Shown here: piece by piece, positions 25,041 through 33,780 of the stretch
Position numbering within the stretch: position 1 is the first letter of the stretch
Layout: each line of letters begins with the position of its first letter
Source of the DNA: Cohnella rhizoplanae
GTDB lineage: Bacteria; Bacillota; Bacilli; Paenibacillales; Paenibacillaceae
Direction: 5' to 3'
DNA: 64,000 bases
NCBI RefSeq assembly: GCF_948329515.1
Contig: NZ_CAOJCN010000005.1
Coordinates: 124,001 to 188,000 of the forward strand
Made by a program: the position numbers and the translations under genes
Notes under the pieces: generated by a model
The model's input: only the letters and a program-made list of their open reading frames with translations
Databases searched by the model: none
What the model was told of the DNA's origin: nothing

Positions 25041-25098
25041 TACGCCTGCCGGTGCAGCGCGCTGCCGCCCGCTTGGCTTGGCGCTCTGCCGGCTCCAG

Positions 25099-26217
25099 TC
25101 ACTCCCGCTCCACAAACGCCTCGTCGTGCAGCTCCACGCCCACGGACAAGTCCTCCAGATATCGGAGCTGCGCGGCTTCGTACGACGCATCGCGGTCCAG
25201 AATCTGATTGTGCCGGATGGAGAGCGGATGGAACGCGATGCCGACCTTTCCTTTATCCAAGGTAAGCTTAAGCAAGCCCGTATCCGCCTTCTTGCCCTTC
25301 ACGTAATCGGGGAACAAGAAGTTGCCGATGGAGTATGCGATCGGCTTGCCCTCGCGGAACTCGAAGCCCTGCAGCACGTGCGGATGGCTGCCGATGATGG
25401 CGCTTGCGCCAGCGTCGAGCATATCCGCCGCCAGCTTGCGCTGCCAGGGCTGCGGCTCCGTCGTATTTTCCACGCCCCAGTGGATGAATACGAGGGTATA
25501 ATCCGCGTCGGCGCTCTCCGAACGGATGGCCGCCAGGATCTTCTCCGGCTCGTAGGCGCTCGCTACGCCCGGCTTGTCGTCGGTCGCATTCCAGGCGGTC
25601 GTCGGCATGAAGCGCGTCACCGCGCCTATCTTCACCGTCGCGCCGTTCAGTCGCACCGTCTCGAAATGGAAGGCTTCTTCCTCGTTCAAGCCCGCCCCCA
25701 CATGGCGCAGTCCCGCCTTCTCGACGTTCGCGAGCGTGTCCCTCAGCCCCCGCTCCTTGTAATCGAGCACGTGGTTGTTGCCGAGCGACACCATGTCGAA
25801 GCCCGCGTTTTTGATGCCTTTGAGCGAGCTTGCCGCCGATTTGAAATTAAAGCGCTGGTTGAGATCCTTGTCCCCCGCTTCGGTGACCGAGGTTTCCAGA
25901 TTCAGCACGGCATAATCCGCCCGGCTGACTGCGGCTCTGATCTGACTGAACGGATAATCGGCGCCGTGCCGGCGAATCGCCTCCTTCACGCTGCCGTCCA
26001 TCATCGTATCGCCGGCGAAGATCATCTCGATCGGCTTCGTCTGCTTGGCGGATACCGGGATGGCGTCATTCGCCGGCGCGGCCGCGGCCGCGGAGGCGGA
26101 CATATGCGACGGAACGGCGTCCCGGGAATGCTCGGCGTGCGCGCCGCAGCCGTTCAGAACGGCGGCGGCGGCCAACGCGATCAAAGGCTTTCTACAATTG
26201 CTCAAGAAGTTGTTCAA
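25099..26217 (-). CDS. CapA-like lipoprotein (PGA_cap metallophosphatase fold)
   Basis: The 372-aa protein has a lipoprotein signal ending LNGCG and a CapA domain with metal-ligand motifs FAGDTMMDG (about 68-76), GNNHVLDY, HWGVE and GSHPHVLQG. CapA-family proteins are linked to poly-gamma-glutamate synthesis or export, but lone members such as this have unknown substrates; no capB/capC is nearby. The start is TTG at 26217 with GAGG 8 nt upstream. It is probably anchored on the outer face of the membrane. Confidence 0.8.
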   Translation of the reverse strand: MNNFLSNCRKPLIALAAAAVLNGCGAHAEHSRDAVPSHMSASAAAAAPANDAIPVSAKQTKPIEMIFAGDTMMDGSVKEAIRRHGADYPFSQIRAAVSRADYAVLNLETSVTEAGDKDLNQRFNFKSAASSLKGIKNAGFDMVSLGNNHVLDYKERGLRDTLANVEKAGLRHVGAGLNEEEAFHFETVRLNGATVKIGAVTRFMPTTAWNATDDKPGVASAYEPEKILAAIRSESADADYTLVFIHWGVENTTEPQPWQRKLAADMLDAGASAIIGSHPHVLQGFEFREGKPIAYSIGNFLFPDYVKGKKADTGLLKLTLDKGKVGIAFHPLSIRHNQILDRDASYEAAQLRYLEDLSVGVELHDEAFVERE

Positions 26218-26360
26218 GGGTATGTACCTCGCTATTGTTTTCTATTGAATGTATCAACCGGATATTTCAAAAATGCATAGGCGTTGTATCCATCCGGTAA
26301 ACAATCGCATCCGCCTGTATTCTTAAATCCTTGTATCCTTGTATCCCCCAACCTTGCTCC

Positions 26361-26390
26361 GCATAGACCCTCCCGCCTTGGCCCATAATA
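26361..26390 (+). promoter_or_regulatory. Sigma-G-type forespore promoter of the ger operon
   Basis: GCATA (26361-26365), an 18-bp spacer and CATAATA (26384-26390) match the B. subtilis sigma-G consensus GMATR-N18-CATNMTA at every fixed position. It lies 40 bp upstream of the first ger gene. Forespore expression is what germinant receptors need. Confidence 0.7.
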
Positions 26391-26429
26391 TTCCTCGCGG
26401 CTGCATTCGATGGGATCGGGGGAATCGGC

Positions 26430-27878
26430 ATGAATACCATAAGCAGGAGACTGAGCGAGAACGAAGCCGATCTCAAGCAGCGGTTCCACCCGAGCTCGGA
26501 TATCGTATTCCGCGCGTTCGCGCTACAGGACCGCACCATGCTGATGCTCGTCTATCTCGACGGCATGGCTAACGTCGACAGCATCGAGACGCAGGTTCTG
26601 AGACCGCTGCTCCATGGCGGATTGCCGGACGGCATCGACCGGCTGCAATCGCTGGCCGAGGCGCTCCGGCGCGAATGGGTCCCGCTGGCGAACGTGACGA
26701 CGGAGACCTCGATGGAGGGGCTCGTCAAGCAGGTGCTGCAGGGCAACGTGGGGATTCTCGCGGACGGCGAAGCGTCGGCGCTCGTCGCGCAGGTCCAGGC
26801 GTACGAGCAGCGGAGCATCCAGGAGCCGTCCAAGGAAGCGACGCTGCGCGGGTCGAAGGAAGGCTTCGTCGAGAACATGCGCACGAATCAATCGCTGCTC
26901 CGCCGAAGAATCGTGCATGCGGATTTGAAGATGGAGTCCTTCACGGTCGGAAAATATACGCAAACGGAAGTTGCGCTCGTATACATGCAAGGATTGGCCG
27001 ACGAAAAGGTGCTGGAGAGCGTCCGGGAAAGGCTGCAAAAAATCGAATTGGACGGCGTCATCGACTCTTCCTATATCGAGGAATGGATCGAGAACAGCTC
27101 GTTCTCCCTCTTCTCGCAAATTCAGAATACCGAGCGTCCGGACATCGTATCCGCGAGCCTGCTCCAGGGTAAAGTCGCCCTGCTCACGAACGGAACGCCG
27201 TTCGCGCTCATTCTCCCGGTCTCGTTCTGGGCGGGGCTGCAGTCCGCCGACGACTATTTCGAGCGATTCGTCTTCGTCATGCTCACCCGGTTCATCCGAT
27301 ATGTCATGACGTTCATCTCCTTCGCCTTGCCGGCCATCTACGTGTCGCTGTCGACCTTCCATCCCGAGATGGTGCCGAGCTACCTGATGATCAGCATCGC
27401 GACCGCGCGGGAGAACTCACCGTTCCCCACGGTGATCGAGGTGTTCCTGATGATGTTCGTCTTCGACGGGCTGCAGGAAGCCGGCGTCCATCTGCCCAAC
27501 CAACTGGGGCCGGTCGTCAGCATTATCGGCGCGCTGGTCATCGGGCAGGCCGCCGTCGAAGCCGGCATCATCTCCACGCCGATCATCATCGTGATCTCGC
27601 TCACCGGCGTCGCCGCGTACACGATTCCCAGGTACAGCGCCGCCCTCCCGTTCCGCCTGCTTCGTTATCTCCTGCTCTTCATTTCGGGCATGTTCGGCTT
27701 CGTCGGATTCGCATTCGGTCTTATCTTCCTGCTGATCCATCTCGTCATGCTCGAGTCGTTCGGTTTGCCGTTCCTGAGCCCCGTAGCGCCGCTCGACGGC
27801 AAGCGGATCAAGGACTTGTTCATCCGGTATCCGTTCTGGATGAAGGACGGCAGGAACAAGAAAGGACGCCCAAGATGA
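26430..27878 (+). CDS. Spore germination receptor subunit A (GerA family)
   Basis: The 482-aa GerXA protein has an N-terminal soluble domain (about 1-290, two lobes, with FALQDRTMLMLVYLDGM) and a membrane part with four to five helices (about 295-455), ending in LDGKRIKDLFIRYPFW. It includes the conserved PSYLMISIATARE and PFPTVIEVFLMM segments. It sits in the spore inner membrane and with the B and C subunits forms a nutrient-gated receptor. Its stop overlaps the C-subunit start by 4 nt. Confidence 0.95.
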   Translation: MNTISRRLSENEADLKQRFHPSSDIVFRAFALQDRTMLMLVYLDGMANVDSIETQVLRPLLHGGLPDGIDRLQSLAEALRREWVPLANVTTETSMEGLVKQVLQGNVGILADGEASALVAQVQAYEQRSIQEPSKEATLRGSKEGFVENMRTNQSLLRRRIVHADLKMESFTVGKYTQTEVALVYMQGLADEKVLESVRERLQKIELDGVIDSSYIEEWIENSSFSLFSQIQNTERPDIVSASLLQGKVALLTNGTPFALILPVSFWAGLQSADDYFERFVFVMLTRFIRYVMTFISFALPAIYVSLSTFHPEMVPSYLMISIATARENSPFPTVIEVFLMMFVFDGLQEAGVHLPNQLGPVVSIIGALVIGQAAVEAGIISTPIIIVISLTGVAAYTIPRYSAALPFRLLRYLLLFISGMFGFVGFAFGLIFLLIHLVMLESFGLPFLSPVAPLDGKRIKDLFIRYPFWMKDGRNKKGRPR

Positions 27879-29035
27879 AGCGGTCGATTCTGATTCTCCT
27901 CTGCCTGCTCTCGCTGATGTCGGCGTCGGCCTGTACGGACTTCGTCGAGCCGAATCAGCTCGCGTTCGTGATGGGGACGGCGATCGACCAGGGAGAGGAC
28001 GGGTTAATCGAGATCAGCGAGCAGATCGTCGTTCCCTCGAAGCTGAGCGGACCTTTCGAAGGGGGCAGCTCCGGCGATGCCGGAAGCTCCGTCGTCATGT
28101 CGGCGACGGGAAGAGACATCTTTGAAGCGTCCGAAAAAATCCAGAAAAAAATGTCCCGCCGATTGATGACGAGCCACCGTATTCTCATCGCCGTCAGCGA
28201 AACGTTTTTTAATCAAAACGACGGCGGTAAATTGTTCGATAAGCTCGGCAGGGATCCCGCCAACAATCTCCGGGACATCATGATCGTGGTGAAGGGCGGC
28301 CGCGCCAAGGACATTCTGATGCTCCCGCACCCGATGGAGAACATTACCAGCATTGCCGCCGGCAAGGAGCTTCAGATTAACGGGCTGAACAAATTTTCTT
28401 CCAGGCAGCTCATCGTCGAGCATTATACGGACGGGCTGCGACCGCTGCTGCCCGTGCTGCGGATGGAGAAGATCAAGGCGGATGATAAAGAATCCCGCCC
28501 GATGGCCGTCCTCGCCGGCTTTGCGGCGCTGAACAAACAGCTTCGGGTCAAAGGCGTACTGGAAGAAAGCGAGAGCTTCGCCGCCGTATGGATGTCCGGT
28601 AAAGAAACGTATCAGGGCCTGACGATCCCTTGGAAGGACGGGCACGGCATGCTGTCGTTCAGACTCGTGCGGCTGAAGCGAAAGATCCGCACGCGAAGCT
28701 GCGGAGATTCCAAATGCGCGGAATTAAGGGTCAAGGCGCAGGCCTATCTCCTGGAGAATACGACCTCGCTCGACATGTCCCAGCTCCGGAACATGACCGA
28801 GGTGGAGAAGTACATGAACGAGCAGATCCAACAGAGCTTCCAGCTGACGATGGACAAGGTCCAGCGGTGGGGGCCCGACATCTTCGGCATCGGCGAGCAG
28901 TTCCACCGCCGATACCCGTACTGGTGGAAGTCGAGGAGGGACAACTGGGACGAGCTGTTCAAGACGGTCGACGTGACCGTCAAGTCCCGCATTCAGCTCG
29001 TATCGATCGGCTCAAGCGGCGGACCGATGAAATGA
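27875..29035 (+). CDS. Spore germination receptor subunit C (Ger(x)C lipoprotein)
   Basis: The 386-aa product starts with a lipoprotein signal (MKRSILILLCLLSLMSASAC) and continues with the three-domain GerC fold, including DFVEPNQLAFVMGTAIDQ, FEASEKIQKKMSRRL and DIFGIGEQFHRRYPYWW. It is anchored by lipid to the outer side of the spore inner membrane. The start ATG overlaps the end of the A gene, indicating tight co-translation. In this operon C precedes B. Confidence 0.95.
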   Translation: MKRSILILLCLLSLMSASACTDFVEPNQLAFVMGTAIDQGEDGLIEISEQIVVPSKLSGPFEGGSSGDAGSSVVMSATGRDIFEASEKIQKKMSRRLMTSHRILIAVSETFFNQNDGGKLFDKLGRDPANNLRDIMIVVKGGRAKDILMLPHPMENITSIAAGKELQINGLNKFSSRQLIVEHYTDGLRPLLPVLRMEKIKADDKESRPMAVLAGFAALNKQLRVKGVLEESESFAAVWMSGKETYQGLTIPWKDGHGMLSFRLVRLKRKIRTRSCGDSKCAELRVKAQAYLLENTTSLDMSQLRNMTEVEKYMNEQIQQSFQLTMDKVQRWGPDIFGIGEQFHRRYPYWWKSRRDNWDELFKTVDVTVKSRIQLVSIGSSGGPMK

Positions 29036-29056
29036 CGCGAACGGGGGGGGCGCAAA

Positions 29057-30157
29057 ATGAAATTAAGCGGTTATCAACTGTTCTGGATAACCAGCATCTC
29101 TTCCATGATCATGTTCACGTACATTCCGATCACGCTCGCCTTGAACGAAGCGCGCCAGGACGCCTGGATCTCCATCCTGCTCGGAGGAGCGGTCATGCTG
29201 GCCGTTAACTGGCTGGTGCTCCGGGTGTGCATCCAGAACGAGGACAAATCGCTGGTGCGGATGATGAAAGACCTGCTTGGTACCGTGCTGGGCAAAATCA
29301 TCGTCACGGCCTATTTCGCGCATTGGTTCCTGCAGATGTCCGCGACCGTCAAGGATATGGTCAACTTCCAGAACCTGGTCATGCTGCACAACACGCCGAT
29401 GCCGTTGATTCTCTTCTGTATGCTGTTCCTGGTCCTTTATGCCGTTTACAAAGGGGGCCTTACGGTCATCAGCCGCTGCGCGGAGGTGATCGGTCCGATA
29501 TTCCTCTTCACCCTGTTCGTACAGTTGTTCTTGAATCCGCAGCAAATGAACCTGAAGCGAATCCTGCCCGTGTACGCCGATTCGGGATGGCTGAACATCG
29601 GCGCAGGCGCCTTGAGCTCGTTCAACTATATGATGGACCCCTCGATCATCCTCATGCTGTTCTTTTTCGCCGAGTCCAAACGGGCCGCCTCGCGGGCGGT
29701 CCTATGGGGAACCGCGGTGTCCGTGGCATGGGGACTGCTGGCGACGCTCGTCCTGCTGGCCGTGACGGGGCCCGACATGGCCTCCAAAATGGTCGTGCCC
29801 GTATACTCGCTGACGAAAATGGTATCGATCCTCAATTTCATCCAGAACATCGATGCCTTCTTTATTCCCCTCTGGCTGCTCGGCGCCTTCATTAAGTTAA
29901 CGACCTGCCTGTTCATTCTCAGCTACGGATTGTCCGAATGGAGCGGCTATCGCAACTGGCGGCGAATCGCATGCGCCCTGACCGTCGTATGGCTCGCGTA
30001 CATTATCTATAGCGCGCGTATCGTTCAGTTTTCGTATATGTTCCGCAGCCCCTGGATGACCGGCGTTTTCTTCCCCATGCTGTACGTCGGATTCCCCTTG
30101 CTGCTGTGGATCGTCGGCAGCGTTCGCAAGCGGCATCAAGCGGCAGGCTATCGTTAG
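29057..30157 (+). CDS. Spore germination receptor subunit B (GerAB/APC-like permease)
   Basis: The 366-aa protein has about ten transmembrane helices (MKLSGYQLFWITSISSMIMF onward) and belongs to the spore permease branch of the amino acid/polyamine transporter superfamily. It binds the nutrient germinant and may form an ion or water path. It starts 21 nt after the C gene, preceded by GGGGGGGCG. It is the last gene of the receptor operon; no obvious terminator follows before the ECF41-type promoter at 30179. Confidence 0.95.
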   Translation: MKLSGYQLFWITSISSMIMFTYIPITLALNEARQDAWISILLGGAVMLAVNWLVLRVCIQNEDKSLVRMMKDLLGTVLGKIIVTAYFAHWFLQMSATVKDMVNFQNLVMLHNTPMPLILFCMLFLVLYAVYKGGLTVISRCAEVIGPIFLFTLFVQLFLNPQQMNLKRILPVYADSGWLNIGAGALSSFNYMMDPSIILMLFFFAESKRAASRAVLWGTAVSVAWGLLATLVLLAVTGPDMASKMVVPVYSLTKMVSILNFIQNIDAFFIPLWLLGAFIKLTTCLFILSYGLSEWSGYRNWRRIACALTVVWLAYIIYSARIVQFSYMFRSPWMTGVFFPMLYVGFPLLLWIVGSVRKRHQAAGYR

Positions 30158-30178
30158 CCTGTCCGCCGATCCGGCTCG

Positions 30179-30206
30179 TGTCACAGAATAAGCAGCAGTA
30201 TCGTTA
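30179..30206 (+). promoter_or_regulatory. ECF41-type promoter of the CMD-family gene
   Basis: TGTCACA (30179-30185), 16 bp, CGTTA (30202-30206). The element resembles published ECF41 promoters (TGTCACA -35, CGT -10). Two more with identical spacing occur at 33654-33678 and 33748-33775. The start codon it serves is about 40 bp downstream. Confidence 0.7.
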
Positions 30207-30248
30207 TATGTATGCAAGACCAAACAAACCGAGGAGGTCGTACCCGCT

Positions 30249-30728
30249 ATGACGCAACGAATCAACTATATGGCGCAGTCGCCCGAGTTTTTTAAGAAAA
30301 TGATGGAATTCAGCAGCGCAGAGCATAACAGCGCGATCGATATGAAGACCCTCGATCTCGTTCACATCCGGGCTTCGCAGCTCAACGGCTGCGGCTTCTG
30401 CCTGGACATGCACGTCAAGCAGGCCAAGATCAACGGCGAGAGCGAGCTGCGGCTCTACCATCTGCCGATCTGGCGCGAATCCAATCTATTCAGCCCCCGC
30501 GAACGCGCCGCGCTGGCATGGACCGAGATCCTGACCCGGCTGCCGGAGCACGGCGTACCGGATGAGGTGTACGACCGGGTGCGCGGAGAGTATTCGGAGA
30601 AGGAACTCTCCGACCTGACCTTTTCCGTCATGGCGATCAACGCGTGGAACCGCATCAACGTGGCGTTCAAGAACGTCCCCGGCTCGGCCGACGCGGCGTT
30701 CGGCCTGTCGAAGGCGGGCCTGAGCTAA
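30249..30728 (+). CDS. Carboxymuconolactone decarboxylase/AhpD-family protein
   Basis: The 159-aa protein has the AhpD-like core with the redox pair C48/C51 and H55 in CGFCLDMH. Such proteins act as alkylhydroperoxidase-like disulfide reductases or as unknown redox enzymes. CMD, oxidoreductase or epimerase genes are the standard partners and targets of ECF41 sigma factors, and an ECF41 gene lies 2 kb away, so this is the probable regulon member. GAGGAGG precedes the ATG by about 12 nt. Confidence 0.88.
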   Translation: MTQRINYMAQSPEFFKKMMEFSSAEHNSAIDMKTLDLVHIRASQLNGCGFCLDMHVKQAKINGESELRLYHLPIWRESNLFSPRERAALAWTEILTRLPEHGVPDEVYDRVRGEYSEKELSDLTFSVMAINAWNRINVAFKNVPGSADAAFGLSKAGLS

Positions 30729-30748
30729 GGCAGTCAAGTTAAAAAAGG

Positions 30749-30787
30749 TACAGCCCCCGGAAGTTGCGGGGGCTGTACCTTTTTTCT
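30749..30787 (+). terminator. Terminator of the CMD-family gene
   Basis: GGTACAGCCCCCG and CGGGGGCTGTACC form a 13-bp stem around GAAGTTG, followed by TTTTTTCTTG. The upstream AAAAAAGG allows the stem to extend. Confidence 0.9.
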
Positions 30788-30840
30788 TGCTCTTGGGCGT
30801 CTGCGGCACGGGGGCCGGGAGCCGGGGGCCAGGCAACTCG

Positions 30841-31044
30841 AGAGCCGGGCGCTTCCGGCGCCCTAAGCTCAATTTTTGAACTTACAGCTTAAGAACCGGG
30901 CACTTCCGGCACTCTAAGCTCAATTTTTGAACTTACAGCTCCACAGCCGGGCGCTACCCGCGCTCTAAGCTCAATTTTTGAGCTTGCAGCTCCAGAGCCG
31001 GGCGCTTCCGGCGCCCTAAGCTCAATCTTTGAACTTACAGTAAC
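30841..31044. repeat. Tandem array 2: four units of exactly 51 bp
   Basis: Units start at 30841, 30892, 30943 and 30994. Each carries GAGCCGGGCGC-TTCC-GGCGCCC (a short hairpin in units 1 and 4) and TAAGCTCAATTTTTGAACTTA. The sequence is unrelated to array 1 but the period is the same. It fills the spacer between the CMD-gene terminator and the TetR promoter. The minus-strand frame through it is not considered a gene. Confidence 0.85.
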
Positions 31045-31097
31045 CCGCTCCTCCCGCAGCCGCGTTTTTCTCGCTAGCTCACCCTCCCGCCACCAAA

Positions 31098-31123
31098 CCT
31101 GTTCTGGCGCAATCCTGAACAGG
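31098..31123. promoter_or_regulatory. Inverted repeat upstream of the TetR gene
   Basis: CCTGTTC and GAACAGG are separated by 12 bp, about 25 bp before an extended -10 (TGCTATTCT, 31148-31156). The arrangement suits a TetR self-operator, though the spacing is larger than most TetR sites. Confidence 0.35.
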
Positions 31124-31188
31124 AGTTGATTTTCCAACCATTGTTCATGCTATTCTGTAGTAAAACTGCGCAGAGGAGAGCGGGCGAA

Positions 31189-31740
31189 ATGGACAAGCAG
31201 GCCAAGGTGGATCGACGGATCTTGCGGACCAGAGACGCGATTACGAAAGCATTTCTGGAATTGGTGTCGGAAAAGGACCTCGATCACATCACGATCAACG
31301 AGATCGCGGACAGAGCGAACGTCAACCGCGGCACGCTGTACCTTCACTATACGGACAAATACGATCTGCTCGACCAATGCATCAAGGACCATCTGGACAA
31401 GATGATGGATGCCTGCGCGCTGCCCGGGATCAATCCGATCGACGACTTGACGCCGATGTTTTCTTATTTCGAAGCGCACTTCGCGTTTTTTCATACGATG
31501 CTGTCCAATCGGAAGACGTCCATGTTCCGGGAGCGCTTGCTGCAGAGCATCGCCGCAGGCACCAAGGATAAGATCGGTCCCCTAGCCGCCAAGCAGAACA
31601 TGAACCTCGAGCTGGTCGCCCACTTCCTGGCCTCCGCCTTCGTCGGCACCGCGGAATGGTGGATCCTGAACCGGATGCCGCTGTCCGCAGAGCTCGCGGC
31701 ACGGCAAGTCGGCGAGTTGTTCGAGAAGTACGTGATGTAA
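31189..31740 (+). CDS. TetR family transcriptional regulator
   Basis: The start ATG 31189 follows GAGGAGAG, giving 183 aa; an earlier in-frame ATG at 31126 is before the promoter. The N-terminal helix-turn-helix is clear (ITINEIADRANVNRGTLYLHYTDKYDLL, about 30-60). The C-terminal ligand domain is short and resembles the TetR_C group with LASAFVGTAEWWI. It lies between the CMD gene and the SDR gene, and probably controls the SDR gene downstream. Confidence 0.9.
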   Translation: MDKQAKVDRRILRTRDAITKAFLELVSEKDLDHITINEIADRANVNRGTLYLHYTDKYDLLDQCIKDHLDKMMDACALPGINPIDDLTPMFSYFEAHFAFFHTMLSNRKTSMFRERLLQSIAAGTKDKIGPLAAKQNMNLELVAHFLASAFVGTAEWWILNRMPLSAELAARQVGELFEKYVM

Positions 31741-31828
31741 CCCGGAGCACCGGCAGCGACGTTCGCTAGGTTACTGAACAATATCATTTCGAATGTCGTA
31801 TAACGGACAAAAGGGCATGGATTAACGA

Positions 31829-31856
31829 TTGTATTGCCGCCGCTCCGCCCTATAAT
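31829..31856 (+). promoter_or_regulatory. Sigma-A-like promoter of the SDR gene
   Basis: TTGTAT (31829-31834), 16 bp, TATAAT (31851-31856), about 90 bp before the start codon. The -10 is perfect; the -35 is weak. Confidence 0.5.
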
Positions 31857-31946
31857 AATAATCAACGACAGTTAGTTATGCGACAAGCGTTGATTAATAA
31901 TGTTGCTGTCGGATTAAAAATCCCGGTACACAAGGAGCGGATCTTC

Positions 31947-32687
31947 ATGCAACACGTCAGCGATAAAGTCATCATCATTACGGGCGCCTCCAGCGGTATC
32001 GGAGAAGCCGCGGCCAAGCTGCTCGCGCATCAAGGCGCCAAGCTCGTGCTCGCCGCGAGAAGAGAAGACCGGCTGCGCGCGATCGCCGGCGAGATCCGGC
32101 AGGACGGCGGCGAGGTCTCCTACCTACAGACCGACGTGGCCTCCTACGCCGACATGCAGAAGCTCGCGGACTTCGCCCTGAAGCATTACGGCCGCATCGA
32201 TGCGCTCGTCAACAATGCGGGCATCATGCCGGCCTCCCTGCTTGGCGAACTGCGGGTCGACGAGTGGGACCGGATGATCGACGTCAACGTCAAAGGCGTC
32301 CTGTACGGCATCGCGGCGGTGCTGCCCGTCATGAGAGAACAAGGCTCGGGTCATATCGTCAACCTCTCCTCGGTCGCGGGCTACCACGTCAATCCCTCCT
32401 CGGCCGTGTACAGCGCGACCAAGTTCGCCGTCAGAGCGATCGCCGAGGGACTGCGGCAGGAGGAGTCTCCCGCCTCCCGCATTCGCTCCACGATCATCGC
32501 GCCCGGACTCACCGAGACCGAGCTGCTCGGATCGATCGGCAGCCCCGAGACCAAGGCCATGGTCAAACAGATCGCCGGCATGGGCATCTCCCCGCAAGCG
32601 ATCGCCCGTGCGATCGCGTACGCCATAGGCGAACCTGATGACGTCTCCGTCAGCGAGATCGTGGTCAGGCCGACCGCGCTGCCTTAA
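31947..32687 (+). CDS. Short-chain oxidoreductase of the ECF41 island
   Basis: I start at ATG 31947, nine bases after AGGAG, giving 246 aa. It has TGASSGIG near the N-terminus, NNAGIM, the catalytic Ser in NLSSVAGY and YSATK, so is a complete classical SDR. An oxidoreductase next to an ECF41 gene is one of the known ECF41 partner types. Its last four bases overlap the end of the convergent sigma-factor gene, leaving no room for a terminator between them. No TGTCACA promoter precedes it, so its control may be through TetR. Confidence 0.88.
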   Translation: MQHVSDKVIIITGASSGIGEAAAKLLAHQGAKLVLAARREDRLRAIAGEIRQDGGEVSYLQTDVASYADMQKLADFALKHYGRIDALVNNAGIMPASLLGELRVDEWDRMIDVNVKGVLYGIAAVLPVMREQGSGHIVNLSSVAGYHVNPSSAVYSATKFAVRAIAEGLRQEESPASRIRSTIIAPGLTETELLGSIGSPETKAMVKQIAGMGISPQAIARAIAYAIGEPDDVSVSEIVVRPTALP

Positions 32688-33595
32688 TCGGCGGCCTGCG
32701 TCAGCCCGGCTCGTGCCGGGAATCCGTAGTCCTCGACAAGCCGGAGCTTGTCGGGATTCCGGATCAGGTAGACTTCCCGGATGACGTTCCCCTCCACTCT
32801 CAGCAAGCCGACCGTCTGGATGCCCGTATCCGACCGGATTAAGATGCTTGGCTGTCCGTTCATATGCCCCAGCTCCATCCGCACTTCGCCGTTAAATATA
32901 GCGGATTGAAGCACAGGCCCGAGGAGGAACTTCGCCACCAGGTCGCGCGATACGATCGGCGCCGCGGCAGCCAGCACCTTGCCGCCGCCGTCCGCGACGA
33001 GCACGACATCCGGATCGAGCATCGTCATGACCCGGTTCACGTTGCCCTGCTTGAGCGCGTCCAGGAAGCCGTGAACCCACTGCTGCTGATCGGCTTCGGG
33101 CGGAGCAAGCTCTTCATCGGCGGACAGCCCCATTTTGGCGCTGGCGCGGCTGAACACTTTGCGGCAGTTCACTTCGCTTTTCTCGATCAGATGGGCGATC
33201 TCCCGATACTCGAACCCGAGCGCTTCGCGAAGGACGTACACGATGCGCTCCGACGGCGACAGCCGCTCCAGCAGGACGATCATGCCGTACGTCAGCAGAT
33301 CCTCTCGGAGAACCGACTCCATCGCGTCGTCGTCCGTGCTGGGAAAAGGCTCGGGCAGCCACTCGCCGAAGTATTCCTCGCGTTTCTTGCGCGCCGACTT
33401 GAGCAGGTCCTTGCATCGGTTCGTGACCATTTTGCAGAGATAAGCCTTAGGTTCGCCCAGCCGTTCGGGCGGCACGTCGCCGATCTTGATAAAAACGTCC
33501 TGAACGGCGTCCTCCGCATCGGATACCGATCCCGTCAACTGATAAGCGAGTTTAAAAAGCAAAGCCTTGTATTTGGTATATAACTGCTCTTGCAT
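32684..33595 (-). CDS. ECF41-group sigma factor with SnoaL-like C-terminal domain
   Basis: The 303-aa protein has sigma region 2 (about 10-75, [19 protein letters not shown]), region 4 (about 115-165, [12 protein letters not shown]-type helix-turn-helix) and a fused NTF2/SnoaL-like extension (about 180-300). It shows the three ECF41 signatures: WLPEP in the linker, DGGGK in the extension and NPDKL near the C-terminus. In ECF41 proteins the extension replaces an anti-sigma factor and modulates activity. It is preceded by a TGTCACA-N16-CGTT element on its own strand, implying self-activation. Confidence 0.92.
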   Translation of the reverse strand: MQEQLYTKYKALLFKLAYQLTGSVSDAEDAVQDVFIKIGDVPPERLGEPKAYLCKMVTNRCKDLLKSARKKREEYFGEWLPEPFPSTDDDAMESVLREDLLTYGMIVLLERLSPSERIVYVLREALGFEYREIAHLIEKSEVNCRKVFSRASAKMGLSADEELAPPEADQQQWVHGFLDALKQGNVNRVMTMLDPDVVLVADGGGKVLAAAAPIVSRDLVAKFLLGPVLQSAIFNGEVRMELGHMNGQPSILIRSDTGIQTVGLLRVEGNVIREVYLIRNPDKLRLVEDYGFPARAGLTQAAD

Positions 33596-33653
33596 CTATG
33601 CGTTCCACTTCCGTTCGTATAGACTTCAGCGCACAATCCGCCTAGTAATAAAA

Positions 33654-33678
33654 CGAGATGGACGGCTTTTTTGTGACA
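33654..33678 (-). promoter_or_regulatory. ECF41-type autoregulatory promoter
   Basis: On the minus strand TGTCACA (33678-33672), 16 bp, CGTTTT (from 33655). The start codon of the sigma factor is about 55 bp downstream. Spacing is identical to the elements at 30179 and 33748. Confidence 0.7.
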
Positions 33679-33747
33679 CGATCGGCGCGTTTACTTTCCA
33701 AACGCAAGCATGCATAGTCTCTCCAGTCTCGTGCCCGATATGATCCT

Positions 33748-33775
33748 TGTCACACGATGCAAAGGGCCGTCGTTA
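33748..33775 (+). promoter_or_regulatory. ECF41-type promoter facing no gene
   Basis: TGTCACA (33748-33754), 16 bp, CGTTA (33771-33775), oriented to the right. Downstream there is no protein gene on the plus strand before a strong hairpin at 33866-33908 and the convergent phosphatase gene. Confidence 0.6.
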
Positions 33776-33780
33776 TAAGT

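Noticed and set aside
26232-26489. 85-codon minus-strand frame between the CapA and ger genes
   Set aside because: It overlaps the ger promoter and gene start, has no ribosome site and no recognisable features.
30889-31137. 82-codon minus-strand frame through array 2
   Set aside because: Again an effect of the 51-bp period; it also covers the TetR promoter region.
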